Of a stretch of 64,000 nucleotides of DNA, positions 1 to 13,800 are shown piece by piece (positions within the stretch are counted from its first letter, which is position 1; every line of letters starts with the position of its first letter). Source of the stretch: Sipunculus nudus (lineage: Eukaryota > Annelida > Sipuncula > Golfingiida > Sipunculidae); contig CM049306.1 of the NCBI GenBank assembly GCA_026874595.1, positions 103,119,142 to 103,183,141 of the forward strand, written 5' to 3'. The translations under genes were made by a program, and so were the position numbers. The notes under the pieces are model-generated. The model was not told the DNA's origin. It saw nothing but the letters and a program-made list of their open reading frames with translations, and ran no database searches.

Positions 1-1724
1 CATTTTAAAGAGAATTTATGTGATTTCTGGCTTCCTCTGTGCATATATCAATGATCTAAGGGTAATTTTGATTTTTGAAAGTTCTTATAACGCAGTCGTG
101 ATGGTTGTATGGACTTGTTTATCAACAACATGTCTGTGAACACAGCAATGTTGCCAAGCGCGAAAAACATATGTTACCTTAGGTAGTAGGTTGCATCAAT
201 GCGGAGGTTGAAAGGTCACTTGTTGCAAAACGCCATTTACAAAGCTCTGGCTTATCTGCATGACTTGCTGCCAGATGCCCTTGTTGAATTTTTGGCAGAC
301 CCTGACATGTTACAAACACGTTGATATAAACAAATTAAGCATCGCGTGTGCGGATATATCCATGTTTTCTGGCCTATTTTTATAAAAGCTCTAAAGGCCT
401 TAAGTGATTGGGCTCCTTTAAGACAAATGCCATGCAGTTTAATGCCATTTTCATGGTTGGGGTCTATATAGATCAAGACATTTTGCATTTTTTTCCATGG
501 TTATTTCATTGGGTAATTAAATAATATAGTAATTTCAACACTGTGGCGATAAAAACGAAAAAAAATTGTGCAGGCCTAAGTGATTTATGCTGAATCGCCT
601 TGTCCATGCACACACTGGGTGTTCACTTTGTAAATAACATCGAGTTATGGTTACATTGTCTCTTAAATAGTGCTGGTATTCCAGTTTTTTTTTTGTTTTT
701 TTTTGGCACATATGTAGTTTGAATTCAAACATATATGAAATATAAATGAGATAATGGTATAGCACTCTCGAGCTCGCACACTTAGCATTCAATCTCATGA
801 CTACAAAAAGGTAGCAAGTAAATCATGCATGAGAAACGATAAAAAAGGAATAAATATTTCATATTGCATGTTTACTTTATATAAATATTTTCATATATAT
901 TAGTGTGTATATAACTGCGACAGGTATAACTACGTACAGTAGCTTTACTTCGTTTTTATAAGGATCTATTTCAGAACCAAGAAATGAAGATTAATCGGGC
1001 ATCTACGGAGTTTTTATGTTTTGTAAATTCAGGAAATTATTTTATTGAAGGTCACGCAAATTGAACGTATATCCGTATTTCATATCCCATTATATTATCT
1101 TAAAGACCAAATTACAGTTACCTGTAAAATTATTTACATGGATTTTGCATAACTTGTTTCCTGGCTAAAAAAAAATATTCAATATTTTTTCCAACCAAAA
1201 AAAATGCGGTTAAGTGACTTTTTTACTTTCTGTGCACTTTCCGAGTCAGCTGAATATTTGCAGTATATACGCAAGCCAATGTCAGAAAAATTCGCTGTGA
1301 CGAGAATTCTAGATTTTCAAAGGCTTTCCAAATTGACAGGAAAAATAACATGTATTGCTGGATTTAAGTTATTTCTAAAAGTGTTTCTGACGTCATACTG
1401 GTCCCTGCCAATCACAACCGGTCCCTTTCACCTCAAACAACAACCCCACGTGCTTGGCCTGACCTGAAGCGTGTGAAAAAAGCACCGGTTATGGTCGCAG
1501 GGGTCCTCTGTGCCCCGTTTGGAGGTTGGCAGGAACATACGGGATTTGGTTATAACGATAAAGATATATTTTCAACAAATTCAAACCATGCGATATCAGA
1601 TCACTAATTTTTTTCAATAGGCAATATCATGACAAATTTGCACCATTTTTGACCACTATAATGTTGTAGAGAAACCTGCAAGGCCAGGCTAAACAAGTAT
1701 CTGCGTGGAGACTACATTACAACC
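1..1724. other. 5' flank of the TERF gene, no gene recognised
   Basis: I see no convincing coding region here; the open frames are short and lack recognisable domains. A palindromic E-box CACGTG lies at 1447-1452, about 275 bases upstream of the TERF start codon, in a locally less AT-rich stretch (about 1390-1530) that could be part of a TATA-less promoter. That is a guess from composition and position only. Confidence 0.3.
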
Positions 1725-1878
1725 ATGGCGGACGCTTCAAATCTGCCAGATATATTTACAGAGCCCCAGTGGGGCATTATAAACAAATGGTTGGTTGATC
1801 TGGCGTATCAGTTCACTTGGAAGGAATTTCAGGCTACCGGAAATGTAAAGGAGTACCCTACTCGCGATTTCTTACAAG
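1725..1878 (+). CDS. TERF: TERF exon 1: start codon and first TRFH helices
   Basis: It encodes residues 1-51 plus one base of codon 52. The ATG lies in a good context (acaaccATGG). The segment with INKWLVDLAYQFTWKEFQ corresponds to the first amphipathic helix of TRFH domains. The donor is CAAG|gtttgt at 1879. The open frame continues nine codons past the donor to a stop, so splicing is needed. Confidence 0.85.
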
Positions 1879-4800
1879 GTTTGTATGAAGACAACGTCTT
1901 TACGTAGACATACAGTTGAACTTGTTTTGATTTGAACTACAGTGAGTAATGTTTCATTTACAGTGAAACCCCGGGTTTCGGACACCCCTAGTGAGCGAAC
2001 ACAACAGTACTTATGACATAGTATTCGGGTGATCATGGAAACATGGATACCCAAGCCTTTAAATAATCTGCTGCTGCCTAATTGTCATTGCATCTAAAAT
2101 TGAACCATGTGACTGGTAATTGTGCATTTTAGTTGATTTTTTTGTAAAGCATCATTAATCAGAATATATATACATTAATTTTGAAAAAAAAATTATATAT
2201 TCAATATAATGAACACGTATAAATAATAAAAAAATAAGGTTTAATTATTGTAAATATATAAATATACAATATAACACAGTTGAAATAAAAAATGTAGTGG
2301 GAAATTGTGTAGTCCTCCATAACGTTGTTCATGACGTTCAATATACGGTGTACGTCGTCAGGTAAACTAGAGCATTCAAAAACATATTTACATGTCTTAC
2401 GCCTCATTTACCAGGTAAAATCAGGGAATATTTGACTTATGTTTACATAGGTGTAACACGGGGTAATATAGCCCCATGTTTTTTTTTCATTTTGTCTTTC
2501 ATTCCAAAGTGACCGACAAGACAGGTTCCTTTAGGTCAAGGGTCAACCACCTGTTGCCCTGGCATGGCATGGCATGGCCTGCGTGGCCGGCAAAACCTGT
2601 TGTAAGAATACAGTTTTGTCAGGACTGGTTTTCGGTGTTTGGGCAACGAGGCATGACAGCCCGTAATGACCACGATGTCTTGGGGCAGCCTCGTCAGTTC
2701 TGCTCAAACCTTGCTGTTGGCAACCAGCCGACTGATTGCCTGTACCTGTATCTTCTTCCAGAATAAATCCTCACCTCGCATCCGTCTTGATTCTTGAACC
2801 TGGCCCCACGTTGGGTGCCACAAAAATGGCGCAGCCTGCAGGATAAGATGCGATTGATGGAACACCAGGATGGAGTGGACGGGTTGACCTGTATGTCCTG
2901 TTTCCCTTGCTGGCGGATGGTTTCGCCAAGACGGCCTATGTTGTCGTGTTTTTGGACTTTTCCTGTGTTTTGAGGACTGAACGTTGGTTACATACCAACT
3001 GACGGATGTCTTCCCTTTTCTGGTGATCACCAACCGCACCGTCGCTTTCTGCCTGTGCTTGTTGGTTCCTAGGTGCTGTGGCATGGACTGTTCGCAGGGC
3101 GCTAAAGGGCCGGCCTGGTGTCCTGTTCCGGACTGACCTCGGCATGGAATCAGTGGACTAGGGACCCGTTAATAGCCAGTGTGTGACGGAGTGGTATTTT
3201 TTTCCGTGCTTGTGAGAGCACAATGGACATCTGCAAGGACAGTGCATATTAAAATGTTTCATCCTTTTTTTTGGGTGGCGTAAAGTGACATATAGGATTC
3301 AGGCATTTAATTATAATAATATAATTTAATTATAATATATAATTATATTATAAAGGTAAACTATTTATTTAATAATGGATATCCAGACTTTTTATGGTTA
3401 TGCAACAGGCATAGATTTGTAATGGTTAGATGGATTTTTTTTCTGCAGTAAGCTTACACCAGGCATATATATTTTGGTTGATTGCAGCAAGATTGCTAAG
3501 ATTCTTTGCTTCTATAATAACGCCCTTGTTAAACTGCTAACTAGTAATGATTGCTTAATTTGTAGCGACTGTTTAAGTGTAATTTACATTTAAGTGTATG
3601 AGAGAAGGTGAGGAAAAGTATCCTTACCTTTCCTTGTCTGCCTGCCACTACCAGTGTGGTAAGTTCAGACAGGTAAGACTTTTTTGTATCATCTGTAGGG
3701 GTATAGATAGATGTTAGTTGAATCTGTTTCCCATAGATTCAGATACATTTTTGTAATTTAGCTCCTTAGGACTAGGTATCCTTTAGTATCATTTAAATTC
3801 ACTTACCATGAAGTACACTCGCACCGTAGTAGTTAGGTCCGTACCAAAGGATGTGAAGCAGTCACAACTCGAGGGGCACTTCGGTACGGTCGGCACGGTG
3901 GAATCCATTTTGATTTCTACTGACAAATTGTTCATCGTGTACGCCTCTCCCTCTAGTGTCCCCACGGCCATAGAATCATTGAGTTCTATTAAGTTGTCAG
4001 CCCTAAAGGAACCAGTGCAACTTTTGTTGGCTCCAGCAAAGGAGACTGATGAGCCTAAGATCAAAGCATTGCTTGACCCTGATCCTGACCCTCTTGAGCA
4101 TTTCTTAGATTCCTTAAGCTCTGATAACTTGGCTAAACTGCAAACAAAACTGGAAGGTCGAGTGCCTAGCACACAAGCTCCTCCTGCCCCTCTGTACACA
4201 GTTAGTCAGCGCCCCCGATTACCCACCTTCTCTGGGGATCTTGGGAAAGACATATCGTATAGCCAGTGGCGATTTCAAGTCCAGTGCCTGCTGGATAACC
4301 CTAGTTATCATAAGAGCGAAGTGGAAGAGGTAGTCCGCTTGTCACTCAGGGGCACTGCAGCAGAAATTTTATTATGCTCCGAACCAGGAATAAAGGTTTC
4401 TGATTTGCTCCATCAATTCGACCTAATGTTTGGGGATGTTGTAGATTATAATCTTCTCCGGGAACAGTACTATGGAGCTCAACAAGGTCCGGGGGAAAAC
4501 ATAGTTCAGTGGGGCTGCAGACTCCAAAAGTTACTCCATTCCCTTAAAGGCAGAGATTTGATCACCCCCACGGAAGCAGAGCATAGCTTGAGATCAAGGT
4601 TTTGGTATGGACTCCACTCCAGTTATGTTAAAGTAAAAGAAGCCTTACGGGTTATTCTGCGAACAGGAAAGTCGTTCGATGAATTATTTAGTTGTGCTAG
4701 GGAACTGGAGGCGGAATATACTCCTGGCCATTCGTCCGTCCGGGTTTCCCATCCAACCCAGCCTGGAAAGGGTAAATTGCCCCTGCAACAGCAAACAAAC

Positions 4801-7800
4801 CCTGATTTAGCCCAAGCTGTAGACACGGTACTAAGAAAAATGTAAGGCTTAGAGGCACATTTAAGTAAACTAGAAGGAAAGGCTACTTACCCCAGTAAAT
4901 CTCCCTCAGGCACCAATCCTAACCAAGATCAGAGTAGCACTGCTGGTCAAAATCGCTTATTTTGTAGCAGATGCAAACGAAACAACCATCTCCTGCGTGA
5001 TTGTGTGGCCCGTAGGGATGTGAACGGCCGCCCTTTAAACTGAAGTCCGCCTGCAACAGACGGTGGGGGGTTGCAGGCGAGAGACGTGTCCCTGCTAAGA
5101 TTCCTGTAGAACTGGTAGGCAATGTCGACCAGGTAAAGCTCATAGCCAATGGTAATTCCTCTACTGGGTTACTTGACTCTGGTTCGGCCATTTCCACGGT
5201 TGCCGAGTGGTTTTATAACAAACACCTAGCTTCTTGTTCTATATTGCCTGTGGACCAGGTATTGGAGATTGAGGTAGCTGGTGGCGGTAGGCTAGACTAT
5301 TTAGGTATTGTTGAGTTGGATCTTAACTTTCCATCGGTTTTGAAGGATACAGTTTTCCCCACTCCAGTCCTCCTAGTCAAGAACACTAGCTTCAATCTAA
5401 ATACCCCCTTTGTAATTGGCCAAAACATTATCAAGCCGTGCGTCAGACACCTAAGGGCACTCAAGGGACCCAGATTTATCCAAACAGCTGGCTTATCTGA
5501 TCCCTGGCATTTAGCGTGTAGAAACAATTGTCTCTTTAACGGTTCTACTTCCAAACCTCTCAGGAGGGTGTTTAGCAATAAACAAGTCCTTGTACCACCC
5601 AATCATAGCTACTTCATACCAGGGGTAACAAGAACATGTACGTTTGGTAAAACCACTATTGTGACTGAGCCTGAGGGTCAGCTACCCGCAGGACTGGTGT
5701 TAGACCCAATTTTTATGGAAGTTAACTTGAGGAACAAAACCAGTAAACGGGTTGACGTTAAAGTTTCTAATTTGACCTCCAGCCCAATTACCGTTCCGGC
5801 AAAAGCCTTACTTTGTTCCCTCCAGGTGGCCTCGGTCATACCTTCATTCAATCAGAGTACAAGCCCTGCAGGTGTACTAGACCAATTTAACATCGGTACC
5901 TCATTGTCTGAGAAAGAGCGTCACAAAGTTTTAAGTCTTTTAAATACTTGGACCTCTATCTTTTCTATTGATGAAATAGACATCGGCAAGACCGATATGA
6001 TAAAACACCGGATAGTCTTAACAGATGAAACGCCCTTCAGAGAGTCGTATCGACGAATTCCTCCTAATCTTTTTGAAGAAGTTAGGTGTCATCTTAATGA
6101 AATGCTCGAGGCAGGTGTCATTCGTGAAAGTTCGAGTCCATTCGCGTCAGCAATAGTCCTCGTCCGTAAGCCTGATGGTAAACTAATATTTTGCGTGGAC
6201 TATCGGAAGCTGAATGCCCGTACTGTCCATGATGCGCATTCTCTGCCTCGCATCGATGACACTTTAGATTCACTTGTAGGCAGTAAATTCTTTTCCTCTC
6301 TTGACCTCAAAGCCGGGTACTGGCAAGTGGAGGTGGAGGAAGAAGACAAGCATAAGACCGCATTTACAGCCGGTCCTTTAGGGTTTTTCCGAGTTTAATA
6401 CGATGCCCTTCGGTCTGGTGAACGCGCCAGCCGTCTTCCAGCGCTTAATGCAGAAAACTATGGGTGATTTGCATTTATCACAATGTCTCCTTTATTTGGA
6501 TGACATCATAGTCTATAGCTCAACTTTTGAGGAGCATCTTGAACGGCTGGAGGCTGTATTTCAACGCCTCAAAAATGCTGGTTTAAAGCTAAAACCGAGC
6601 AAGTGTCATTTCTTTCAGACAAAAGTCAGTTATCTAGGCCATGTGGTTTCAGCTGGTGGCATCCACGCAGACCCTGCCAAGGTAGATGCAGTAAAACAGT
6701 GGCCTACACCAAGTACATTGACAGAGGTTAGACGGTTCCTAGGTTTCGCTAGTTTTTACCGTAAGTTTATCCCTCATTTTGCCCAAGTAGCACGCCCCCT
6801 CCATGACCTCCTGAAGGGAGTCTCGCCCAAAAAGAAAGGTAAACCTGGTAAGTACACACCTAAAACCACATCCATTACATGGGGTACAAAACAACAGGAG
6901 GCATTTGATAAGATTAAAAACTTATTGTGCCAAACCCCTGTATTGGCGTTTGCCAATTTTACTAAGCCATTTGTCCTGCACACGGACGCTAGCAAATCAG
7001 GTCTAGGTGCTATCCTATATCAGGAACAAGAGGGTAAACTACATCCCATTGCCTACGCCAGCCGAAGCCTTAGACCCTCAGAAGCTAATTATCCAGCCCA
7101 CAAGCTAGAATTTCTAGCTTTAAAGTGGGCTGTCACAGAGAAATTTAAAGACTATCTTTATGGTGGCACATTTACTGTCAGAACTGACAATAACCCATTG
7201 TGTTATGTCCTTTCTTCAGCCAGGCTTGATGCCACAGGACAGCGGTGGATTGCTGAACTGGCAAACTTCAATTTTGATATTAAATACCGCTCAGGTCAGG
7301 TTAACATAGATGCTGATGCGTTATCAAGGTCCCCTGGTCAGGAGATAGTCCATCTCTCCACCGAAACCGTAAATGCTATCTGTAACTACCAATTGCCTTA
7401 TTTTATTGGCTTACAACACACACCTGCACCTGCTGATCAGTGCGCTTGTTCAGACAACCTTCCACAGACCCCAATTAATATCAGAGACAAACAACTTGAA
7501 GACCCCAACCTCAAACAAATAATTCAAAGCTTAGAAGCAGGACATCAACCGAAAATAACCAGGAAACCGGATTCCAACTGGCGTATATACCAGAGTCGAG
7601 CTAAGCAATTTGTTTTACAGCAGAATATACTATGTCGCAAGAGAACCGTAAATCATCAGCTAACATACCAGGTCGTATTGCCTGAATCTCTGCGTAGTGT
7701 AGCTCTCCATGGTTTACATGACCTAATGGGGCACATGGGCCAAACCAGAACTACTAAACTAGTCCAGGATCGGTATTTCTGGCCAAAAATGTCAAAAGAC

Positions 7801-10800
7801 ATTATCCAATACGTTTCTTGCTGTCCAAGATGTGTCAGGAGAAAGACCCCTACCAATCAAAGAGCTCCCCTTATCAATATCTCTTCCACTGCACCTTTGG
7901 AGTTACTTTGTGTAGATTTCTTATCAGTAGAACCTTGCAAAGGTAACATAGAAAACATCCTTGTAGTGACAGATCATTTCACAAAATATGCCAGGGCTTT
8001 TCCCTGTAAAACTCAACAGGCCAAACCGACAGCCCAATTATTATTTGATCAATTTATATGCCACTATGGTTTTCCCCAGAGAATATTATCTGATCAAGGC
8101 AGAAATTTCGAGAGCAAACTGATCAAGGAACTATGTAGTTTAGCTGGAATTTCCAAGTGTCGAACTACCCCTTATCATCCAATGGGGAATGGTCAGTGCG
8201 AGCGTTTTAACCGCACTCTCCTGAATATGCTCGGCTACTTAGAGCCAGAAGGCAAATCCAATTGGAAAATACACCTAAATGCTCTGACCCATGCTTATAA
8301 TTGCACACAACATGAGACAACCGGGTTCTCCCCCTTCTTTCTCATGTATGGTCGCCATCCCAAACTGCCAATAGACATAATTCTGGGTTTAGATCAAGAG
8401 GATAAGCAAGCAGCCACAGATTACTCAAAATATGTGCAGTCCTTAGCGGATACTCTATCAGATGCTTATAAAATGGCACAGAACAACTCTTCTTTGGCCC
8501 AGCAACGCCATAAAATGCGCTATGATCGTAAGATTAAAGGCACGTCCCTTCAAGTGGGAGACAAAGTCTTAGTCCGTAACCTCCATGTAACTGGTAAACA
8601 AAAACTCGCTGATGTGTGGGAAACTCCTATATACACTGTTGTAGGACAACCAAACGGGGATATTCCAGTTTATAGGGTGCAGAGGGAAGGAGCAACGGGT
8701 GGCATACGCACGCTTCATCGTAATCTACTTCTCTGTATTAACAATCTCCCCTTTAATCCCCCAGTTACTGACTCTAATGCATCAAAATGTACCCAAAAGC
8801 AAAAACCTGATCACAAAATAGTTGATGTAGAATCCTCCAGTGATATTGAAAGTCCGGATGAGGATGCTGATGATTATGTCTTCACTCCATTGTCAGTTCC
8901 TGTTAATATTCCTTTGATCCACGTAGATCAGGAAGAAAAGCTCCCACTTTCCACTCCTAGTTCGGAAATTGCACTTTCCACTTCCAGTCCCGAAGGTGAA
9001 GGACCATTCAGTCCCGATTTTCCAGTTCGGGATGCATCACCTGTAAGAATAACAGAAACTGATGACAGTGCCATACCAATCCCTGAAGTTTATGAATCTC
9101 TAACAGATCTAGTTGAAAATCAAGAATTGAGTGAGGAAACTAATGCAAACTTACCACATGTTACTACAGATAATTCCCAATTGGGAGATGACCGCCCCAG
9201 GCCCAGGCGATCAGACCGAAAAGACGGCCTCCAACCTGGTTACGGTCTGGAGATTATGTCCAACATTAATTGGATATAACTTCCTTAGTGAAGCCATGAT
9301 TTCTTCACATATTTTCCGTTGTCGGGTCGACAACTTCTTCGAATGGGGGGAGGGTGTAACACGGGGTAATATAGCCCCATGTTTTTTTTTCATTTTGTCT
9401 TTCATTCCAAAGTGACCGACAAGACAGGTTCCTTTAGGTCAAGGGTCAACCACCTGTTGCCCTGGCATGGCATGGCATGGCCTGCGTGGCCGGCAAAACC
9501 TGTTGTAAGAATATAGTTTTGTCAGGACCGGTTTTCGGTGTTTGGGCAACGAGGCATGACAGCCCGTAATGACCACGATGTCTTGGGGCAGCCTCGTCAG
9601 TTCTGCTCAAACCTTGCTGTTGGCAACCAGCCGACTGATTGCCTGTACCTGTATCTTCTTCCAGAATAAATCCTCACCTCGCATCTGTCTTGATTCTTGA
9701 ACCTGGCCCCACGTTGGGTGCCACATATATCTTATAAAAAAGGCATTATCTCTTTCTATTGAGTCTTATTATGTATTATATATACACTATAATGTCCGGT
9801 TCAACGTCAAAGCAAGCCAGTTGCAATAATCTAAGTGTGAGGTAAAAAAACCAGGAACCAAGTGCACAAAGTTTTATTTTCTATGTATTTCCTAATGTGC
9901 CTCAGTCTATATAGTTGATAAAACCTTTACTACAGACAGCATTTATACATTCTCTCATACCCATGGTTTCATCAAAGATCATACCCAAATCACACACTTT
10001 GTCAACCGCTATCGAGACACTATCCACGTTTATTTCACTCAAAGTAAGTTTACTCAGCTGTTGCCTACTTCCAAAGAGTATATTTTCTGTCTAATTGTCA
10101 TTTATTTTAAATTCATGTTGTAGCATCCACTCCCTTACTGCACTAACACAGGATATCATTTCCCTGAATGCTTTGATTTCATCATCACTTTTAGGCTTTA
10201 ATGATAAATATAACTGATTGTCATCTGCAAAACCACCAACATCTGGAAGGTACATTTGAATTAGGTCATACAGGGAAGATAAATATGACAAAAACAACAC
10301 TGGTCCTGCTACACTTCCTTGGGGAACACCAAAACACATTTTGAATTCGCTGGATAAAATGCCATCAATGAGTACTCACTGGTTACGGTCAGAAAGATAT
10401 TCCCTAAACCAGTGAACAACTGTCCCACCAATTTTGAATTTATGTTGAAAAATATCAGATACAATATATATCTAATGTATCAAAAGCAGCACTTAGGTCT
10501 AGAAGTACTAAATGCGTAATCTTTTTAGCATCCCTGCCCAATACTTGCAAACCTTGCTAATTACTGAAAGTGAAGAGGCACATTGGGCAATATTAATATT
10601 AACTAAATGGGAAAAAATACTATTTTTCTATCCCCAGACAAAGTCGGGATACAATGGTTTCACGATGGTCCTGCTGCCTCCACAGCAGAAAAATCTTGTG
10701 AGTGGGATAACTAAAAAAATATTTCACTGATCTTATATTAACTTTACATTTTTATAGATACAGGTAAGAGGATGAAGCCTATTTAAAATGGGGTTTTGAC

Positions 10801-13800
10801 CTTTGCTAGGAGAGTGACCTTGACCTTGAATAGGTCCATTTTTGCTGAAAATAACACAAATTCTAAAATATCTCAAGAAAGCTAGCATGGACTGGTCCAA
10901 TAATCAAGGTGACTGAAGGTCTTGGATAGCCTTGTGATATGCCGGAAACTGGTGGTGCCACTTGTTATCCTTTTCTTGTTTTTACACCTTTTAATACCCC
11001 CATAATTGCCACTTGACAGTACTGTGAGCATTATAAGTCAAAAACTAATGGAAAGATTTCTTTCAAATTATGAACATGTAGAGAGATGGGTCATGGGATG
11101 AGGTCTATTTAAATTTGGGTCATGACCTTTACTACCATGAGAGTGGCCTTGACTTTTAATATTTCCATATTTGGTGAAAATCACACACCTCTTATGATAT
11201 CTCCAGGGTTGATAGCCATATGGATTTCAAACGTGACTTATGTATGGCCCACGACTAAAGTAAGAACCCTATAGGTTCTAGAGTCACGAGGTTAAAGGTC
11301 AAGGTCACTTGAATCACATCTTTAAAGATATTTTGGATGCATTTTAAGCCAAACTTTTCATCCTAGATCTTCCAATTTGAAATATTGCTCACTTGCCAAT
11401 AGTGGATGATCCATATCAATTTTGGAGTCACAAGGTCAAAGGTCAAGGCCACAGGAGCTATCTGTATAAAAATTAGTTTCTGGATGATAATTCCAGTTTT
11501 TTTATGTATGGATATCAAACTCGACTTATATATGTCCATTTAAAAAAGCAAGATCCCAATTGATTTTGGGGCACAAGGGCAATCAAGGTCACAGAACACA
11601 TCTTTAAACAGATTGTTGATGCATTTTCAGCCAAACTTTATATCTCAGATCTTTTATCTTGCACATATACCGGTAGTTCACCAGCCAATAGAGGAAGAGG
11701 ACTGTCCATTTTGAGGGCACAAGGTCAAAGGTGAAGGTCACAGGAGCCACCTGTCCAAAAATTAGGTTCTGGGATGCTAATTCAAGCTTGGACTGATATA
11801 TGGATGTAAAACTTGACCTATATATGGCCCATCAATAAAGCAAGACCTCTATTGATTATGAGGTCAAAGGTCAAGGTCACAGACACACATCTTTGAAAAG
11901 ATTATGGATGCAATATCAGGCAAACTTTTCATCTCAGACCTTTTATCCTGCAAATATAGTTACCTGCCAAAAGAGGAAGAATTCTATCAATTTTTAGGTC
12001 ACAAGGTCAAATGTGAAGGTCGCAGGAGCCACCTGTCCAAAAATTCATTTCCTGATGATTACTCCAGCTTTGAATGATATATGGGTATCAAACTTGATTT
12101 ATATATGGCCCATCAATAAAACAAGATTCCTATTGATTTTGAGGTTATGAGGTCAAGGTCACAGGACAAACATCTCTGAAAAGATTGTGGATGCATTTTC
12201 AGCCAAACTTTTCATCTCCAACCTTTTATCTTGCACATATAGTTCACCTGCCAATATAGAAGACCCCTATCCATTTTTTAGGTCACAAAGTAAAATGTGA
12301 AAGTCGCAGGAGCCACCTGTCCAAAAAATTCATTTCCTGTTTATAAATCCAGCTTTGATTGATATATGGTTTTCAAACTTGACCTATATATTTCCAGCCA
12401 TTTTCGAAATTTTTTTTCATAAAACATACAGGTGGCGCCACCTACCTTCCTGTTTTATAGAATAAATTAATACCCTTTTCTGAGGAGTGATTTGCTGTAT
12501 TGGCCTGAAAATGTGCATATACATAGATCTTGGACTCCTACATTTTGTCCTCAAGACTGGTGGTGCCATCTGCAATCGTTTTAGCTAGGCGTCAATCTGT
12601 ACATGTACTTTGGGTTGAAAATTGCTCATATCTTGTGATTGGTTCAAGGTATTGGTCTGAAATCTGGCATATCCATCCATCGTGGAAAGTATTCTCGTAA
12701 ACAAGACAGATGGCACCACCTACCTTCAGGTTTCTGTAAAATAAATAAATGCTCTTTTCTGAGGAGTGATTTGCACTAATAGCTTGTAATTGTGCATATC
12801 CATAGATCTTAGACTCCTCCATCTTGTACTCAAGACTGGTGGCGCCATCTGATATCTTTTTGCCTTGGTGTCCATCTGTACATGTGCTTTTGGGGAAAAT
12901 TGCTCATATCTCTGGAGTTGTTCAAGATATTTGTCTTAAATTTGGCATTTCTATCATTCTTGGAAAATTTTCTTGAAAACCAGACAGGTGGTGCCACCTA
13001 CCTTACTATTTCTGTAAACTAAATTAATGCTCTTTTCTCTAGAGAGATTCAAGGTATTGGCCACCATATTTGGTGAAAAATATTGTTTCTCAAGTTGATA
13101 GATGGAAGAAACAACAGTCACTTGCTAAGTGTCAGTATATGCTACTGAAGATGTGGGGTTGGGGGGCCTATTCTTAAGGGGGGAGGGGTAATTGTCTCGG
13201 GAACTACTGTGGTGCAAAGAAATATCTGTTTTCTTAATATATTAATAAATGATGCTTGTATTTAAGACAGCTTTTGATTTATTAAGATTACTATCTCAGA
13301 ATCACTTGTTAAAATACAATACATTTTGATAATTTAATCTGCTATTTTTGCGCAGCAGAAAAAAACATTTCTGCCCGGCACAATGGTTTTGTGCCTTATT
13401 TCTGCCATCGGCAGGGCAGAAATACTTTTCTGCCTGGCAGATAACCTACCCTGCTGGCATTGGCCATGCAGTCAGGCCCTCCGGCCCCCCTGGGTTGGTT
13501 TTTGGTCTAAATCAAAACACTGGGCCTAATACATGAAAGAAACTGCATTGGACTACCAGATGGCCTGGTGAAAGCTGGCGTAATGGCTTCTAGGCAGTCT
13601 CCTATGCTGCACTTTTTAGCGAAACTGTGAGCTTATGCAGTGGTGCAGTGTCATGAAGTGTGTGTCGTGCATCGTCTGTATGTTGACCATAGCTATCTCA
13701 AAAATGGCAGGAGCCAGCATCACCAAAGTTTTTGCAAATAATCAGTCATCTGAAAAACTCTATCAGATTTTATTTTTTTTCTAACTGCATTTTCTGAGTT

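Larger units (their letters stand above)
2452..9725 (+). mobile_element. Ty3/gypsy-type LTR retrotransposon, nearly complete
   Basis: Two 371-bp LTRs with TGT...ACA ends flank a primer-binding site, gag, protease, reverse transcriptase, RNase H, integrase and a polypurine tract, in the Ty3/gypsy order (RT before integrase). The LTRs differ at three positions of 371, so the insertion is young or was homogenised. It lies in the sense direction in TERF intron 1. Two coding lesions are visible: an in-frame stop in gag and one extra base in the RT region. No target-site duplication is apparent (ATAGG before, TATAT after). Confidence 0.93.

Noticed and set aside
1204-1467. Upstream 87-residue open frame as a separate gene or first exon
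   Set aside because: No domain and no clear donor. The ATG at 1725 has a good context and gives the expected TRFH start.
2447-2451. Target-site duplication of the LTR retrotransposon
   Set aside because: The flanking bases ATAGG and TATAT do not match.
2704-3145. Minus-strand frames over the 5' LTR and leader
   Set aside because: No domain, and they overlap the LTR and primer-binding site.
10091-10339. Functional reverse transcriptase gene on the minus strand
   Set aside because: Only a fragment of RT, with flanking blocks in other frames and stops between them.
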